A stretch of DNA of 31,034 bases from IMG/VR virus record IMGVR_UViG_3300027784_000020, positions 1-31,034 of that record; one strand, 5' to 3'. Position 1 is the stretch's first letter. Each line of letters opens with the position of its first letter. The DNA is from a virus. The notes below the pieces were generated by a model. It made no database searches. It worked only from the letters and a program-made list of their open reading frames with translations, and was not told where the DNA came from. Below are positions 13,272 through 20,711 of the stretch, one piece after another. The translations under genes and the position numbers were made by a program.

Positions 13272-14118
13272 TTTTGGTATCTTTATTTTCAGCCACGGGA
13301 GAGCGGGAAGGGTTAATACGGTAAAGACGCTAGAGAAAAGTGGATATACTGGCAAATGGTATATCGTTGTTGATGATGAGGATGATGAGCTAGGTGATTA
13401 TATCGCAGAATATGGCCGGGAGAAAATTATTGTTTTCAATAAGGATGAGGTCGCAGAGTGGATTGATAGGGGCGATAATTTCCGGAATAAAAATATTGTC
13501 CTTTATGCGAGGAATAAGAGCTGGGAATTGGCTGAAGAGCTGGGGCTGAAATATTTTATGCAGTTTGATGATGATTATACCGGCTTTTATTATAGGTTTA
13601 AGCCTAATTATCAATATGATAAGAAAGCTCCGAAGCTGGAGTGCTTGGATTTTCTTTTCAATGAGATGATTAAATTTCTTGAGAAGTCAGGTGCAACTAC
13701 GGTAGCGTTATCTCAGGGCGGGGATTTTATCGGTGGTGAGGAATCGTCTTTTGCCGATAAGCCGAAGATTAAGAGGAAAGCTATGAATACGTTTTTGTGT
13801 TCTGTGGATAATCCTTTCTATTTTATGGGGTCTATAAACGAAGATGTAACGGCTTATGTTCGGCTTCAGCAGTTGGGGGAGCTTATGTTTACTGTTAATA
13901 CTGCTAGTGTTGAGCAGAGGTCTACACAGCAGAGTGAGGGGGGCTTGACGGAGATTTACTTGGATAAGGGTACGTATGTTAAGAGTTTTTATACTATATT
14001 ATATGCTCCCTCTTGTGTTCGGCTTACTTTGATGGGTAATAAGTATAAGAGGATACATCACTTGATTAAGTGGAGGAATGCTGTTCCGCAGATAGTCGAT
14101 GAGAAACATAAAAAATAA
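13261..14118 (+). CDS. TAGT-like (TET-associated) glycosyltransferase
   Basis: This 285-residue protein has a GT-A-like layout. The N-terminal strand IFIFSHGRAGRVNT (7-20) has the S-x-GR-x-GR nucleotide-sugar loop typical of phage TET-associated glycosyltransferases. VVDDEDDE (36-43) and KYFMQFDDDYTGF (98-109, D103-D105 as the metal-binding DxD) follow, with YFMGSINEDVTAYVRL further on. TAGT-type enzymes are predicted or shown to attach sugars to hydroxymethylpyrimidines in phage DNA. I chose ATG 13261 over 13258 for spacing from GGGG; it overlaps ParB 1 by 11 bases. The window has no TET/JBP dioxygenase or hydroxymethylase, so the acceptor is unknown. Confidence 0.7.
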   Translation: MRDDFGIFIFSHGRAGRVNTVKTLEKSGYTGKWYIVVDDEDDELGDYIAEYGREKIIVFNKDEVAEWIDRGDNFRNKNIVLYARNKSWELAEELGLKYFMQFDDDYTGFYYRFKPNYQYDKKAPKLECLDFLFNEMIKFLEKSGATTVALSQGGDFIGGEESSFADKPKIKRKAMNTFLCSVDNPFYFMGSINEDVTAYVRLQQLGELMFTVNTASVEQRSTQQSEGGLTEIYLDKGTYVKSFYTILYAPSCVRLTLMGNKYKRIHHLIKWRNAVPQIVDEKHKK

Positions 14119-14137
14119 GGAAAGGGCTTGATAGGTT

Positions 14138-14737
14138 ATGGAGCTTTACGATAAGGTCGAGAGGGCAAAGGTTGATGAGCTAATTCCTTATTATAATAAC
14201 CCGAAAGAGCATCCTGAGGAGCAGGTTGAAAAGATTGCAAGCTCAATTGAGCAGTATGGGTTTACTCAGCCTGTTGTTATTGCGGATGATAATGAAATAA
14301 TAATAGGGCATGGGCGGGTAGAGGCCGCCAAAAAGTTAGGGCTTGAAGAAGTGCCAGCTATTGTGAGGGATGATTTGTCGCTTGAGGAAATGAAGGCTTT
14401 GCGGTTGGCTGATAATAAGATAGCAGAGAGTGGCTGGAATATGGAGCAGTTAGAGGTCGAGTTAGAAACGATAGATTTTGAGGAGCTTGAAACTGGGTTT
14501 GATGAGGGGGAGATTGGGGAGATTCTTGAAGAGATAGATTTTATAGATAACAGCCTTCAGGAAGATGACCGGGGAAGTCGGACTGGGGTTGGAAAGGGGA
14601 GTATGGTAGTTTCAATTGGAACTTTGAGCGAGGTTTTGGAATATGATTTAGTGCAAGAAGTTATGAATAAAATTGAGGAGAAGTTTGAAGAAGATAAAAT
14701 AAGGCAGTTCATGGAGTGGTTTTTAAATGAAGGTTAA
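14138..14737 (+). CDS. ParB/Srx-domain protein 2 (199 aa)
   Basis: The first 140 residues are a close paralogue of the protein at 12483, with the same MELYDKVE start, NNPKEHPEEQV segment and IIIGHGRVEAAKKLGL box II. The DNA is also highly similar over roughly the first 250 bases, pointing to recent duplication. The last 60 residues differ: the helical domain of copy 1 is replaced by a short unrelated tail containing GVGKGSMVVSIGT. The stop overlaps the radical SAM start by 11 bases. Copy 2 may keep only the nucleotide-binding function, or the two may form heterodimers; this is inference. Confidence 0.85.
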   Translation: MELYDKVERAKVDELIPYYNNPKEHPEEQVEKIASSIEQYGFTQPVVIADDNEIIIGHGRVEAAKKLGLEEVPAIVRDDLSLEEMKALRLADNKIAESGWNMEQLEVELETIDFEELETGFDEGEIGEILEEIDFIDNSLQEDDRGSRTGVGKGSMVVSIGTLSEVLEYDLVQEVMNKIEEKFEEDKIRQFMEWFLNEG

Positions 14738-15968
14738 GGTTGTTGGTGGTGAGGGGTCTATTAATCTTTATTCTCTGGCAGTAATAGAGAATAAATTGAA
14801 AAAGGAAGGGGTCGAGCTGGTAGAGGATATTAGCAATGCTGATTTTCTTTTTTTGTCTGTCTGCGACCCTACGGAAATTTCTATGGTTAAAAAGGAGTCG
14901 GCTCAAGCGGAGGAGTTTTCTGTTCCTGTTGTTATGGGTGGATTTGAAAGTTTTTTTGCTATTCCATATTTTGCTTGGGTCGACTATGTTGTGGTGGGGG
15001 AGGGCTTTGATTTTTTTGAGGCTTTTGCAGAATCTCCAGAGAAGGCTTTTGCTTTGGATTGTGTTATGTCCTCGCCGGAAGATACTGTTTATCCTAATTA
15101 TAATATCCACTTTAAGGAGATGCCCTTACTAAAGGTGCCGGGCCGAAATAGGTTTTATTATCTTGCGGGGAAAGGGTGTAAGGGGAAGTGTAAGTTTTGT
15201 GGCACATCTTGGGTTCAACCACATCAAGAAAATAGCAAGTATCGTGTAAAAAGAATTTTGCGGAAGGTAGAGGATAAGCCGTGGGGGAAAATAAATTTAA
15301 TTTCCAACGATAGTGGTTTGGTTTATGAATCTAAAGCGATTAATGCGCAGAGTTGCAGGGTTAGTGATTATTTGCGAAGGCCTGATAGATATAAATCTAA
15401 CATGCTTCATTTTGGAATTGAGGCTTGGACGGAGGGGAGGAGAAAAGAATGGGGGAAGCCGGTTTCTCCTAAGGAGATTATAGAGCTTTTAAAAAAGACA
15501 AAGGAAAAGAAGCAAGAGTGTGAGTTGTTTTTTATTGTTAGTTATAAAGACTGGAGCTTGGAAAAGGTTGAAAGGTTTGCGGAAGAGTGCCTTATTCCTG
15601 ATGCTGATAAGTCGCCGAGGGTTTTTGTTAAGCTGACTTATTTCGACCCTGTTCCGCACACTCCTCTGGGGGATGAGAAGATAGAGCTAAGTTATTGCGA
15701 CCCGGAAGAGGTTTTTAAAATTTTAAATAGCAGAAATAAAAGGGTTAGGGTCTTTCCTACTAGGTCTATGGCAAGAACTGCTTGGAGGGGTGTTTTTCAT
15801 AGGTGTAAGCCAGAGGAGGCAAAGAGGCTGGGAGCTGAGCCGAGTGATACGAATAAAGCCGGGTCTTTTTCTGACTTTAAGGAACATTTACGAGCGGAGG
15901 GGCTGTTGTATAGGCTGGAAAAAACGAACGATTATTATGAGAATATAAAAGCGAGAATAAGTCTTTAA
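14727..15968 (+). CDS. Radical SAM enzyme with B12-binding-like N-terminal region
   Basis: The cluster motif C-x3-C-x2-C is at C151, C155 and C158 (GCKGKCKFCGTSW), preceded by an N-terminal 130-residue Rossmann-like part. That part (MKVKVVGGEG, then FLFLSVCDPTE, VVMGGFES and YVVVGEG) resembles the cobalamin-binding or MiaB-like domain of many radical SAM enzymes. Further TIM-barrel strands are visible (INLISNDSG, LHFGIEAW, ELFFIVSYKDW). The length (413 aa) is typical. The enzyme should use SAM and a 4Fe-4S cluster to start radical chemistry; the substrate is unknown. Overlap with ParB 2 and operon position suggest it works with the glycosyltransferase, possibly on a DNA base. Confidence 0.85.
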   Translation: MKVKVVGGEGSINLYSLAVIENKLKKEGVELVEDISNADFLFLSVCDPTEISMVKKESAQAEEFSVPVVMGGFESFFAIPYFAWVDYVVVGEGFDFFEAFAESPEKAFALDCVMSSPEDTVYPNYNIHFKEMPLLKVPGRNRFYYLAGKGCKGKCKFCGTSWVQPHQENSKYRVKRILRKVEDKPWGKINLISNDSGLVYESKAINAQSCRVSDYLRRPDRYKSNMLHFGIEAWTEGRRKEWGKPVSPKEIIELLKKTKEKKQECELFFIVSYKDWSLEKVERFAEECLIPDADKSPRVFVKLTYFDPVPHTPLGDEKIELSYCDPEEVFKILNSRNKRVRVFPTRSMARTAWRGVFHRCKPEEAKRLGAEPSDTNKAGSFSDFKEHLRAEGLLYRLEKTNDYYENIKARISL

Positions 15969-16000
15969 TTTGTTAGTATATTCTTAGGTGGTGATTAATA

Positions 16001-16504
16001 ATGGCACAATATCCGTGGGATGAAATTAAAACAAAATACGAAACTGGGAAATATAGTATAAGGCAGTTGGCTGATAAGTACGGGTTTAATGCCAGCTATG
16101 GCCGCCGTAAAGCTAAAGAAAATAACTGGGTTAAAGGAAAGAGTAGCAAAAAGGTAACAGAAAAAGTTAACAAAAAAGTAATTGAAGAAGAAGCAGAGAA
16201 AGAAGCAAAGCTCCGGCAGGAGTATGAAAAGATAATAACGAATATAAGGCGTGGAGCTTATCAGGCTTTGATGCAGGAGCAGAGTTTTGATAGGTTGAAA
16301 CAGTTTAAGATTGCTTCCCAGATTATTCGCAATTGCAGGAAGGAGCAGTGGGAGGTTAACCAGATTACAGAAACTGCTGAGAAGGTAGAGCAGGAGCTTT
16401 ATGGAAAAGGGGGTGGGCCAATTGAGTTTGACGGCGACCCAAAAGAAAGGCTCAAAAGAGCTATTAACAGAATTGCCGAAAGAGAGAAGGGAGAAAGCGA
16501 TTGA
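16001..16504 (+). CDS. Terminase small subunit
   Basis: Residues about 1-45 form a helix-turn-helix (IKTKYETGKYSIRQLADKYG followed by ASYGRRKAKENNW), the DNA-recognition part of phage small terminases. A charged helical middle (IEEEAEKEAKLRQEYEKI) serves oligomerisation, and the C-terminus is basic. The 167-residue length fits the family. It recognises the packaging site and recruits the large subunit, whose gene overlaps its 3' end. The ATG is preceded by TTAGGTGGTGATTAATA. Identification rests on domain layout plus position. Confidence 0.8.
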   Translation: MAQYPWDEIKTKYETGKYSIRQLADKYGFNASYGRRKAKENNWVKGKSSKKVTEKVNKKVIEEEAEKEAKLRQEYEKIITNIRRGAYQALMQEQSFDRLKQFKIASQIIRNCRKEQWEVNQITETAEKVEQELYGKGGGPIEFDGDPKERLKRAINRIAEREKGESD

Positions 16505-17768
16505 TAATTTGTCTGACGAGGAGGCTTTAAGCCTTCTGTATGATTGGGATTTCTGGGCGAGGGAGGGTCAGCTCCCTCCGCAGACTGACTGGCAAAACTG
16601 GTTGTTGCTTGCGGGGAGGGGGTATGGGAAAACTCGCACCGGAGCAGAGATGGTTAGAAAATGGGTTGATGAAGGAGTTAAAAGGATTGCTCTGGTTGCT
16701 GAAACCCCGGCTGATGCCCGCGATATAATGATAGAGGGGGAGAGTGGGCTGTTGAATATTTTTCCTCCTTGGAATGAGCCTCATTATGAATCATCTAAAA
16801 GGCGTATTACTTGGAATAGCGGAGCGATGGCGACTGTTTACTCTGGATATAAGCCCGACCAGCTGAGGGGGCCACAGCACGAGAAGGCGTGGGCTGATGA
16901 GCTTGCAAGCTGGAGGTATCCCCGGGAGACTTGGGATAATCTTATGTTCGGTATGCGTTTGGGTGAGAATCCACAGAGTGTTATTACTACCACCCCGCGC
17001 CCGTTATCTTTGCTGAAAGAGCTTATTGAAGATGAGGATACTGTGGTTACGAGAGGAACAACTTATGACAATATACAAAATTTACCAGAGCCTTTTTATA
17101 AGCGTATTATTAGTAAATATGAAGGTACTAGGCTGGGGAGGCAGGAGCTTTATGCGGAGATTCTGTCCGATAATCCCGGAGCATTGTGGAATTATGAGAT
17201 TATTCAGCACGTAAAAACTCATCCATCTTTGAAGAGGATTGTGGTTGCTATTGACCCGGAGGCTGAGAATAATCCTAATTCTAGTGAGACGGGAATTGTA
17301 GCGGGAGGCGTTGGAGTTGATGGTTATGGTTATGTGCTGGCCGACAAGTCGGTAAAAGCAAGCCCTAACGGCTGGGCACAGCGAGCTGTTGATTTATATG
17401 ATAGGTTAAGTGCGGACAGGATAGTTGGTGAGGTTAATCAGGGAGGAGAAATGGTTGAAGCCGTAATTCGCAGTGTTGACGGTGGGGGGAATATATCATA
17501 CAATAAGGTTAGAGCATCTAGGGGGAAGAAAACGAGGGCTGAGCCGGTTGCAAGTTTGTATGAGCAGGGGAAGGTGTTTCATGTCGGGCAGTTTCCTGAG
17601 CTTGAAGACCAGCTAACCACTTGGGAGCCGGGCAAGAAAAGCCCTGACCGTTTGGATGCTCTCGTGTGGTTAATCACAGAGTTAATGCTTGGAGAAAAAG
17701 AATACGGAGATATTGGGGATATGGAAGCGGTTGGGCAGGCACGAGCAAGTTCAGCAAGTCAATGGTAA
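16401..17768 (+). CDS. Terminase large subunit
   Basis: ATPase: GRGYGKTRTG (Walker A, 72-81) and KAWADELASW (Walker B with catalytic Glu, 162-171), preceded by the family phrase LSDEEALSLLYDWDFWAR and LLLAG. The RNase H-like nuclease follows (IVVAIDPEA, then an acidic GEVNQGGEMV strand and SPDRLDALVW near the end). It packages DNA into proheads and cuts concatemers. Start: ATG 16401 has AGGAG 5 bases upstream; TTG 16422 after AAGGGGGTGG is an alternative. Starts after about 16475 would cut the conserved LPKERREKAIDNL segment. The 104-base overlap with the small subunit is unusually long. Confidence 0.92.
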   Translation: MEKGVGQLSLTATQKKGSKELLTELPKERREKAIDNLSDEEALSLLYDWDFWAREGQLPPQTDWQNWLLLAGRGYGKTRTGAEMVRKWVDEGVKRIALVAETPADARDIMIEGESGLLNIFPPWNEPHYESSKRRITWNSGAMATVYSGYKPDQLRGPQHEKAWADELASWRYPRETWDNLMFGMRLGENPQSVITTTPRPLSLLKELIEDEDTVVTRGTTYDNIQNLPEPFYKRIISKYEGTRLGRQELYAEILSDNPGALWNYEIIQHVKTHPSLKRIVVAIDPEAENNPNSSETGIVAGGVGVDGYGYVLADKSVKASPNGWAQRAVDLYDRLSADRIVGEVNQGGEMVEAVIRSVDGGGNISYNKVRASRGKKTRAEPVASLYEQGKVFHVGQFPELEDQLTTWEPGKKSPDRLDALVWLITELMLGEKEYGDIGDMEAVGQARASSASQW

Positions 17769-17786
17769 AGATTGGGGGTACGGTGT

Positions 17787-19946
17787 ATGCCTGAGAGCAT
17801 AGATAGCGAAGAGGCTTTAAGGGAATACGGAGCTGTTGGGTCTAGTAATGCTGGCAGTTATTCAGATGAATATCTGGCCGAGTTGCGCTGGCCTAAGAAT
17901 ATAGAAGTCTATGATAAGATGCGGAAGTCTGACGGGCAGGTAAAGGCGATGTTACTTGTGATGGAGCTTCCGATAAGGTCGACTGGGTGGTTTATTAAGC
18001 CGGCTTCTGAGGATGATAGAGATAAGGAAGTGGCTGAGTTTGTTAGCAATAACCTTTTTTCTGGGCCACCGGAAGGTTTAACACAGCATTTTGATGATTT
18101 TTTGAGGTTGGCGCTAACTATGTTACCGTTTGGGTATTCTGTTTTTGAGATAGTCTTCGATATTAAAGATGGAATGTATGAGTGGAAAAAGTTTGCTCAC
18201 CGGCCTCAAAGGACTATCAGGGAATTTATATATGATGATGAGGGTGGGCCGGAAGCTATTGAGCAGGTTAAATATGGGCGCTCTTCGAGAGGTGTTGTGG
18301 AAATCCCTATCGAAAAGCTGATAATTTTTTCTAATAGGTTAGAGTCTGGCGATATGAGAGGCTCTTCGATATTGAGGAGTGCTTACAAGCATTGGAAAAT
18401 AAAGGATTTCATCTACAAAATTCTGAATATTGGTATTGAGCGCAATCTGGTTGGCACTCCCGATATGGAGTTGCCCGAGGACCCTTCTGAGGCGGAGAAA
18501 AAGAAAGCTCGTGAGATTGTGCAGAATATTACCTCGGGGGAGAGCAGTGGGATTACTCGCCCGAAAGGGTTTGTCCTTGATATTTTTGAAGGTAAAAGAG
18601 GAATGATGGAAGTGCTTCCGTATATTGAGCATCATGACCAAGAGATGTCGAAGTCGATATTAGCACAATTTTTAAATCTGGGAGAAGGCTCGACTGGTAG
18701 TTATGCGCTGTCAAAAGACCAGTCGGATTTATTTTTAATGAGTTTAAATTCTACCGCGAAATATATTAAGCAGACTTTCAATAGTTATGCGATTCCACAG
18801 CTGGTTAATCTAAACTGGGGGAATGAGAATTTAGGAGGGTATCCTGAGCTGGATTATAATCCGATTTCTGCGAATGAGGCTTTACTTGATACGGTACATA
18901 AAATGGTTACTGGGCAGGTTGTCGCCCCAGATGATAATATAGAAGAGTGGGTTAGAGATATGCTCGAATTGCCGGAAAAGGCTGAAGAGGATGAGGTTGG
19001 AGAGGAAGGGGTTGAAGCCTCTGATTCTTCTTCTTATAATGTCGGGCTGGACTTGCAGGAGCATAAAGACCATGATGGTGATTGTGGTTGTGTTGATAAT
19101 CTGCTTGAGCGTTATGAGAATAGGACTTTTGAAGAAGGTGAGAGGGTCTGGCGCAGAGATTTGACTGCGTGGGAGAAAGAGGTTAGTCTTGAGGAAATTG
19201 AACAGCAGTTTGATAGTGCTGAGGAGCTGTTTTTGGAGCAGGGTGATGAGATTACTCAAAAGCAGATTGAGGACTTGTTTAAGCGGATGCAGAAGCTGGT
19301 TGAAGCTGGAGAGCTTGATGAGATAGCAAAAATTCCGGTGAGGTATCGTGGAGAGTTTACTGATTTTCTGTCAAAACAGCAGAGGGATTTAATTGATTTT
19401 GGTAAAGAGCAGGCATCAGATGAGGTCGGGGTCGACCCGGAGGCAATCTCTGTTGACAATGAGAAAAGGAGGGCTGTTAATGCGAAGTCTGGGGTTGTTG
19501 CTGATAATATAGCTCAGAGGATTAAGACGGCGATGGCGTTAGACTGTTTAACTCGTTTGGAGCATGGAGAAACTGAGAAGTCTGCGCTTTATGGTGCGAG
19601 GCAGGCGGCAGAGGATAGAGCTGAGAGGGAGCTGAAAGGCTCTGCTTCTGCTACGGTTGGTGATGCGATTAATGATGGGAGGAGCTTAACTGCTGAGCAG
19701 ACGAATGTAGAGCTGGCGCAGTTTTCTGCGATACTTGATGATTATGTGTGTGAGCTGTGCGAGTGGATGGACGGGATGATAATAAGGCTTGATAATCCTG
19801 ATTATGATAGGTTTTCTCCGCTTATTCACTATCATTGTCGCTGTCTTTGGGTTTATATTGACCCGGAAGAAGAGCCTCAGCCTGAGCCTGACTGGGAGAC
19901 ACCACCGGACAGTTTGATAGAGGAGTTTGGCAATTTTGTTAGCTAA
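17787..19946 (+). CDS. Portal (DUF935, Mu gp29-like) fused to MuF head-morphogenesis domain
   Basis: The ATG at 17787 is 8 bases after GGGGG. Residues about 25-420 are a DUF935 portal (KMRKSDGQVKAMLLVMELPIRS, split here; LPFGYSVFEIVF; RPQRTIREF), the dodecameric DNA gate. Residues about 460-700 resemble the MuF/SPP1 gp7 family, ending in a metal site with C655, C658, H681, H683, C684 and C686 (CELC and HYHCRC). In Mu these are separate proteins (gp29 and gp30/F); here they are one 719-residue chain, joined by an acidic linker with a DHDGDCGC cluster. The fusion fixes MuF to the portal vertex. Confidence 0.85.
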   Translation: MPESIDSEEALREYGAVGSSNAGSYSDEYLAELRWPKNIEVYDKMRKSDGQVKAMLLVMELPIRSTGWFIKPASEDDRDKEVAEFVSNNLFSGPPEGLTQHFDDFLRLALTMLPFGYSVFEIVFDIKDGMYEWKKFAHRPQRTIREFIYDDEGGPEAIEQVKYGRSSRGVVEIPIEKLIIFSNRLESGDMRGSSILRSAYKHWKIKDFIYKILNIGIERNLVGTPDMELPEDPSEAEKKKAREIVQNITSGESSGITRPKGFVLDIFEGKRGMMEVLPYIEHHDQEMSKSILAQFLNLGEGSTGSYALSKDQSDLFLMSLNSTAKYIKQTFNSYAIPQLVNLNWGNENLGGYPELDYNPISANEALLDTVHKMVTGQVVAPDDNIEEWVRDMLELPEKAEEDEVGEEGVEASDSSSYNVGLDLQEHKDHDGDCGCVDNLLERYENRTFEEGERVWRRDLTAWEKEVSLEEIEQQFDSAEELFLEQGDEITQKQIEDLFKRMQKLVEAGELDEIAKIPVRYRGEFTDFLSKQQRDLIDFGKEQASDEVGVDPEAISVDNEKRRAVNAKSGVVADNIAQRIKTAMALDCLTRLEHGETEKSALYGARQAAEDRAERELKGSASATVGDAINDGRSLTAEQTNVELAQFSAILDDYVCELCEWMDGMIIRLDNPDYDRFSPLIHYHCRCLWVYIDPEEEPQPEPDWETPPDSLIEEFGNFVS

Positions 19947-19970
19947 GTTAGCTAAGGAGGGGCAGAAATT

Positions 19971-20552
19971 ATGAACGAAGATATAAGGGAAGTTATAAGG
20001 GCTGAGAACAGGAATTTTAAGCAGGTTTTGCGTAATATGGATTCTGGTATTGGGTCGGATGGTAATGCGTGGGAGGGTGGAGCTGTTGCGGAGGATGAGT
20101 TTTCCGAGGTTGTTTCAATAAGAGGTTATAAGAACGTTGCGGTTATGGGTATTCTGCAAAATGATGAGGCTCACAGTGCTAACTTAGATGTTTATGTCGG
20201 GCAGGATATTGAGCAATTTTATTATGCTTCTGAGCTGTCGGGTGAGGTTGTGTTTGAGGAAGTGCCGGACGCACCGGACTGGGATAGTGGTACGAATTAT
20301 AAGGTCGGTGATATGGTTAAGCACGAGGTCGGTGGGGAGCTTAATATTTATACATGTATAAAAAATCACAGAGATGAAGAGCCGGGTTCTGCCGGTTATG
20401 AAGAGTTTTGGAGCTTGACTTTGGAAGATACTCAGGGGGAGGTTATTGAAGTTATTAGACTTTCTGAGGTAGTGCCGGCTAGGTTTATTCAGTTTCATCT
20501 GGTTGATGATAGTTTAGATTATTTAAAGCTGAGTGTGGTTGCAAAATTCTAA
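19971..20552 (+). CDS. Virion-region protein with inserted CBM5/12-like module (193 aa)
   Basis: ATG 19971 follows AAGGAGGGG. Residues 102-148 follow the chitin/cellulose-binding module 5/12 pattern: W104, Y110, GD at 113-114, a central Y127 and W147. This module appears inserted in a beta-rich domain formed by residues 35-100 and 150-193. It probably decorates the head or neck and may bind surface glycans. Position between portal-MuF and protease fits a structural protein. The stop is in the same frame as the following protease, with no intervening stop before the conserved N-terminal segment at 20574. Confidence 0.55.
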   Translation: MNEDIREVIRAENRNFKQVLRNMDSGIGSDGNAWEGGAVAEDEFSEVVSIRGYKNVAVMGILQNDEAHSANLDVYVGQDIEQFYYASELSGEVVFEEVPDAPDWDSGTNYKVGDMVKHEVGGELNIYTCIKNHRDEEPGSAGYEEFWSLTLEDTQGEVIEVIRLSEVVPARFIQFHLVDDSLDYLKLSVVAKF

Positions 20553-20573
20553 AGTGTAAGGGAGGCGATTACA

Positions 20574-20711
20574 ATCCCTTTTGCTGGTTATGATGATTTT
20601 GAGGATTGCGTAAATGATAATCAAGATAAGGAAAACCCGGAGGCTTTTTGTGCTTATCTTCATTTTAAGTCAAAAGGTCAGTGGCCGGGGGAAGTACAGG
20701 GGGGTGAATTT
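20574..20711 (+). CDS. In-frame N-terminal extension of the protease, possible ATC start
   Basis: This 46-codon stretch reads PFAGYDDFEDCVNDNQDK then NPEAFCAYLHF, a segment that normally follows the initiator Met in phage proteins of this locus. The codon in the Met position is ATC (20574-20576), 8 bases after GGAGG (20561-20565). No ATG, GTG, TTG or CTG occurs in frame between the previous stop and GTG 20712, with which it is continuous. Either ATC (or ATT 20568) initiates, the upstream TAA is read through, or an ATG was recently lost and this is a dead remnant. Confidence 0.5.

Noticed and set aside
12483-14737. ParB proteins as a plasmid-type partition system
   Set aside because: No ParA-type ATPase or centromere array is nearby, and these short phage ParB/Srx proteins lack the usual partition helix-turn-helix region. 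A partition role is not excluded but is not supported.
16509-17768. TTG 16509 as the large terminase start
   Set aside because: It would remove a family-conserved N-terminal segment, and its distance from the GGGAG site is about 14 bases.
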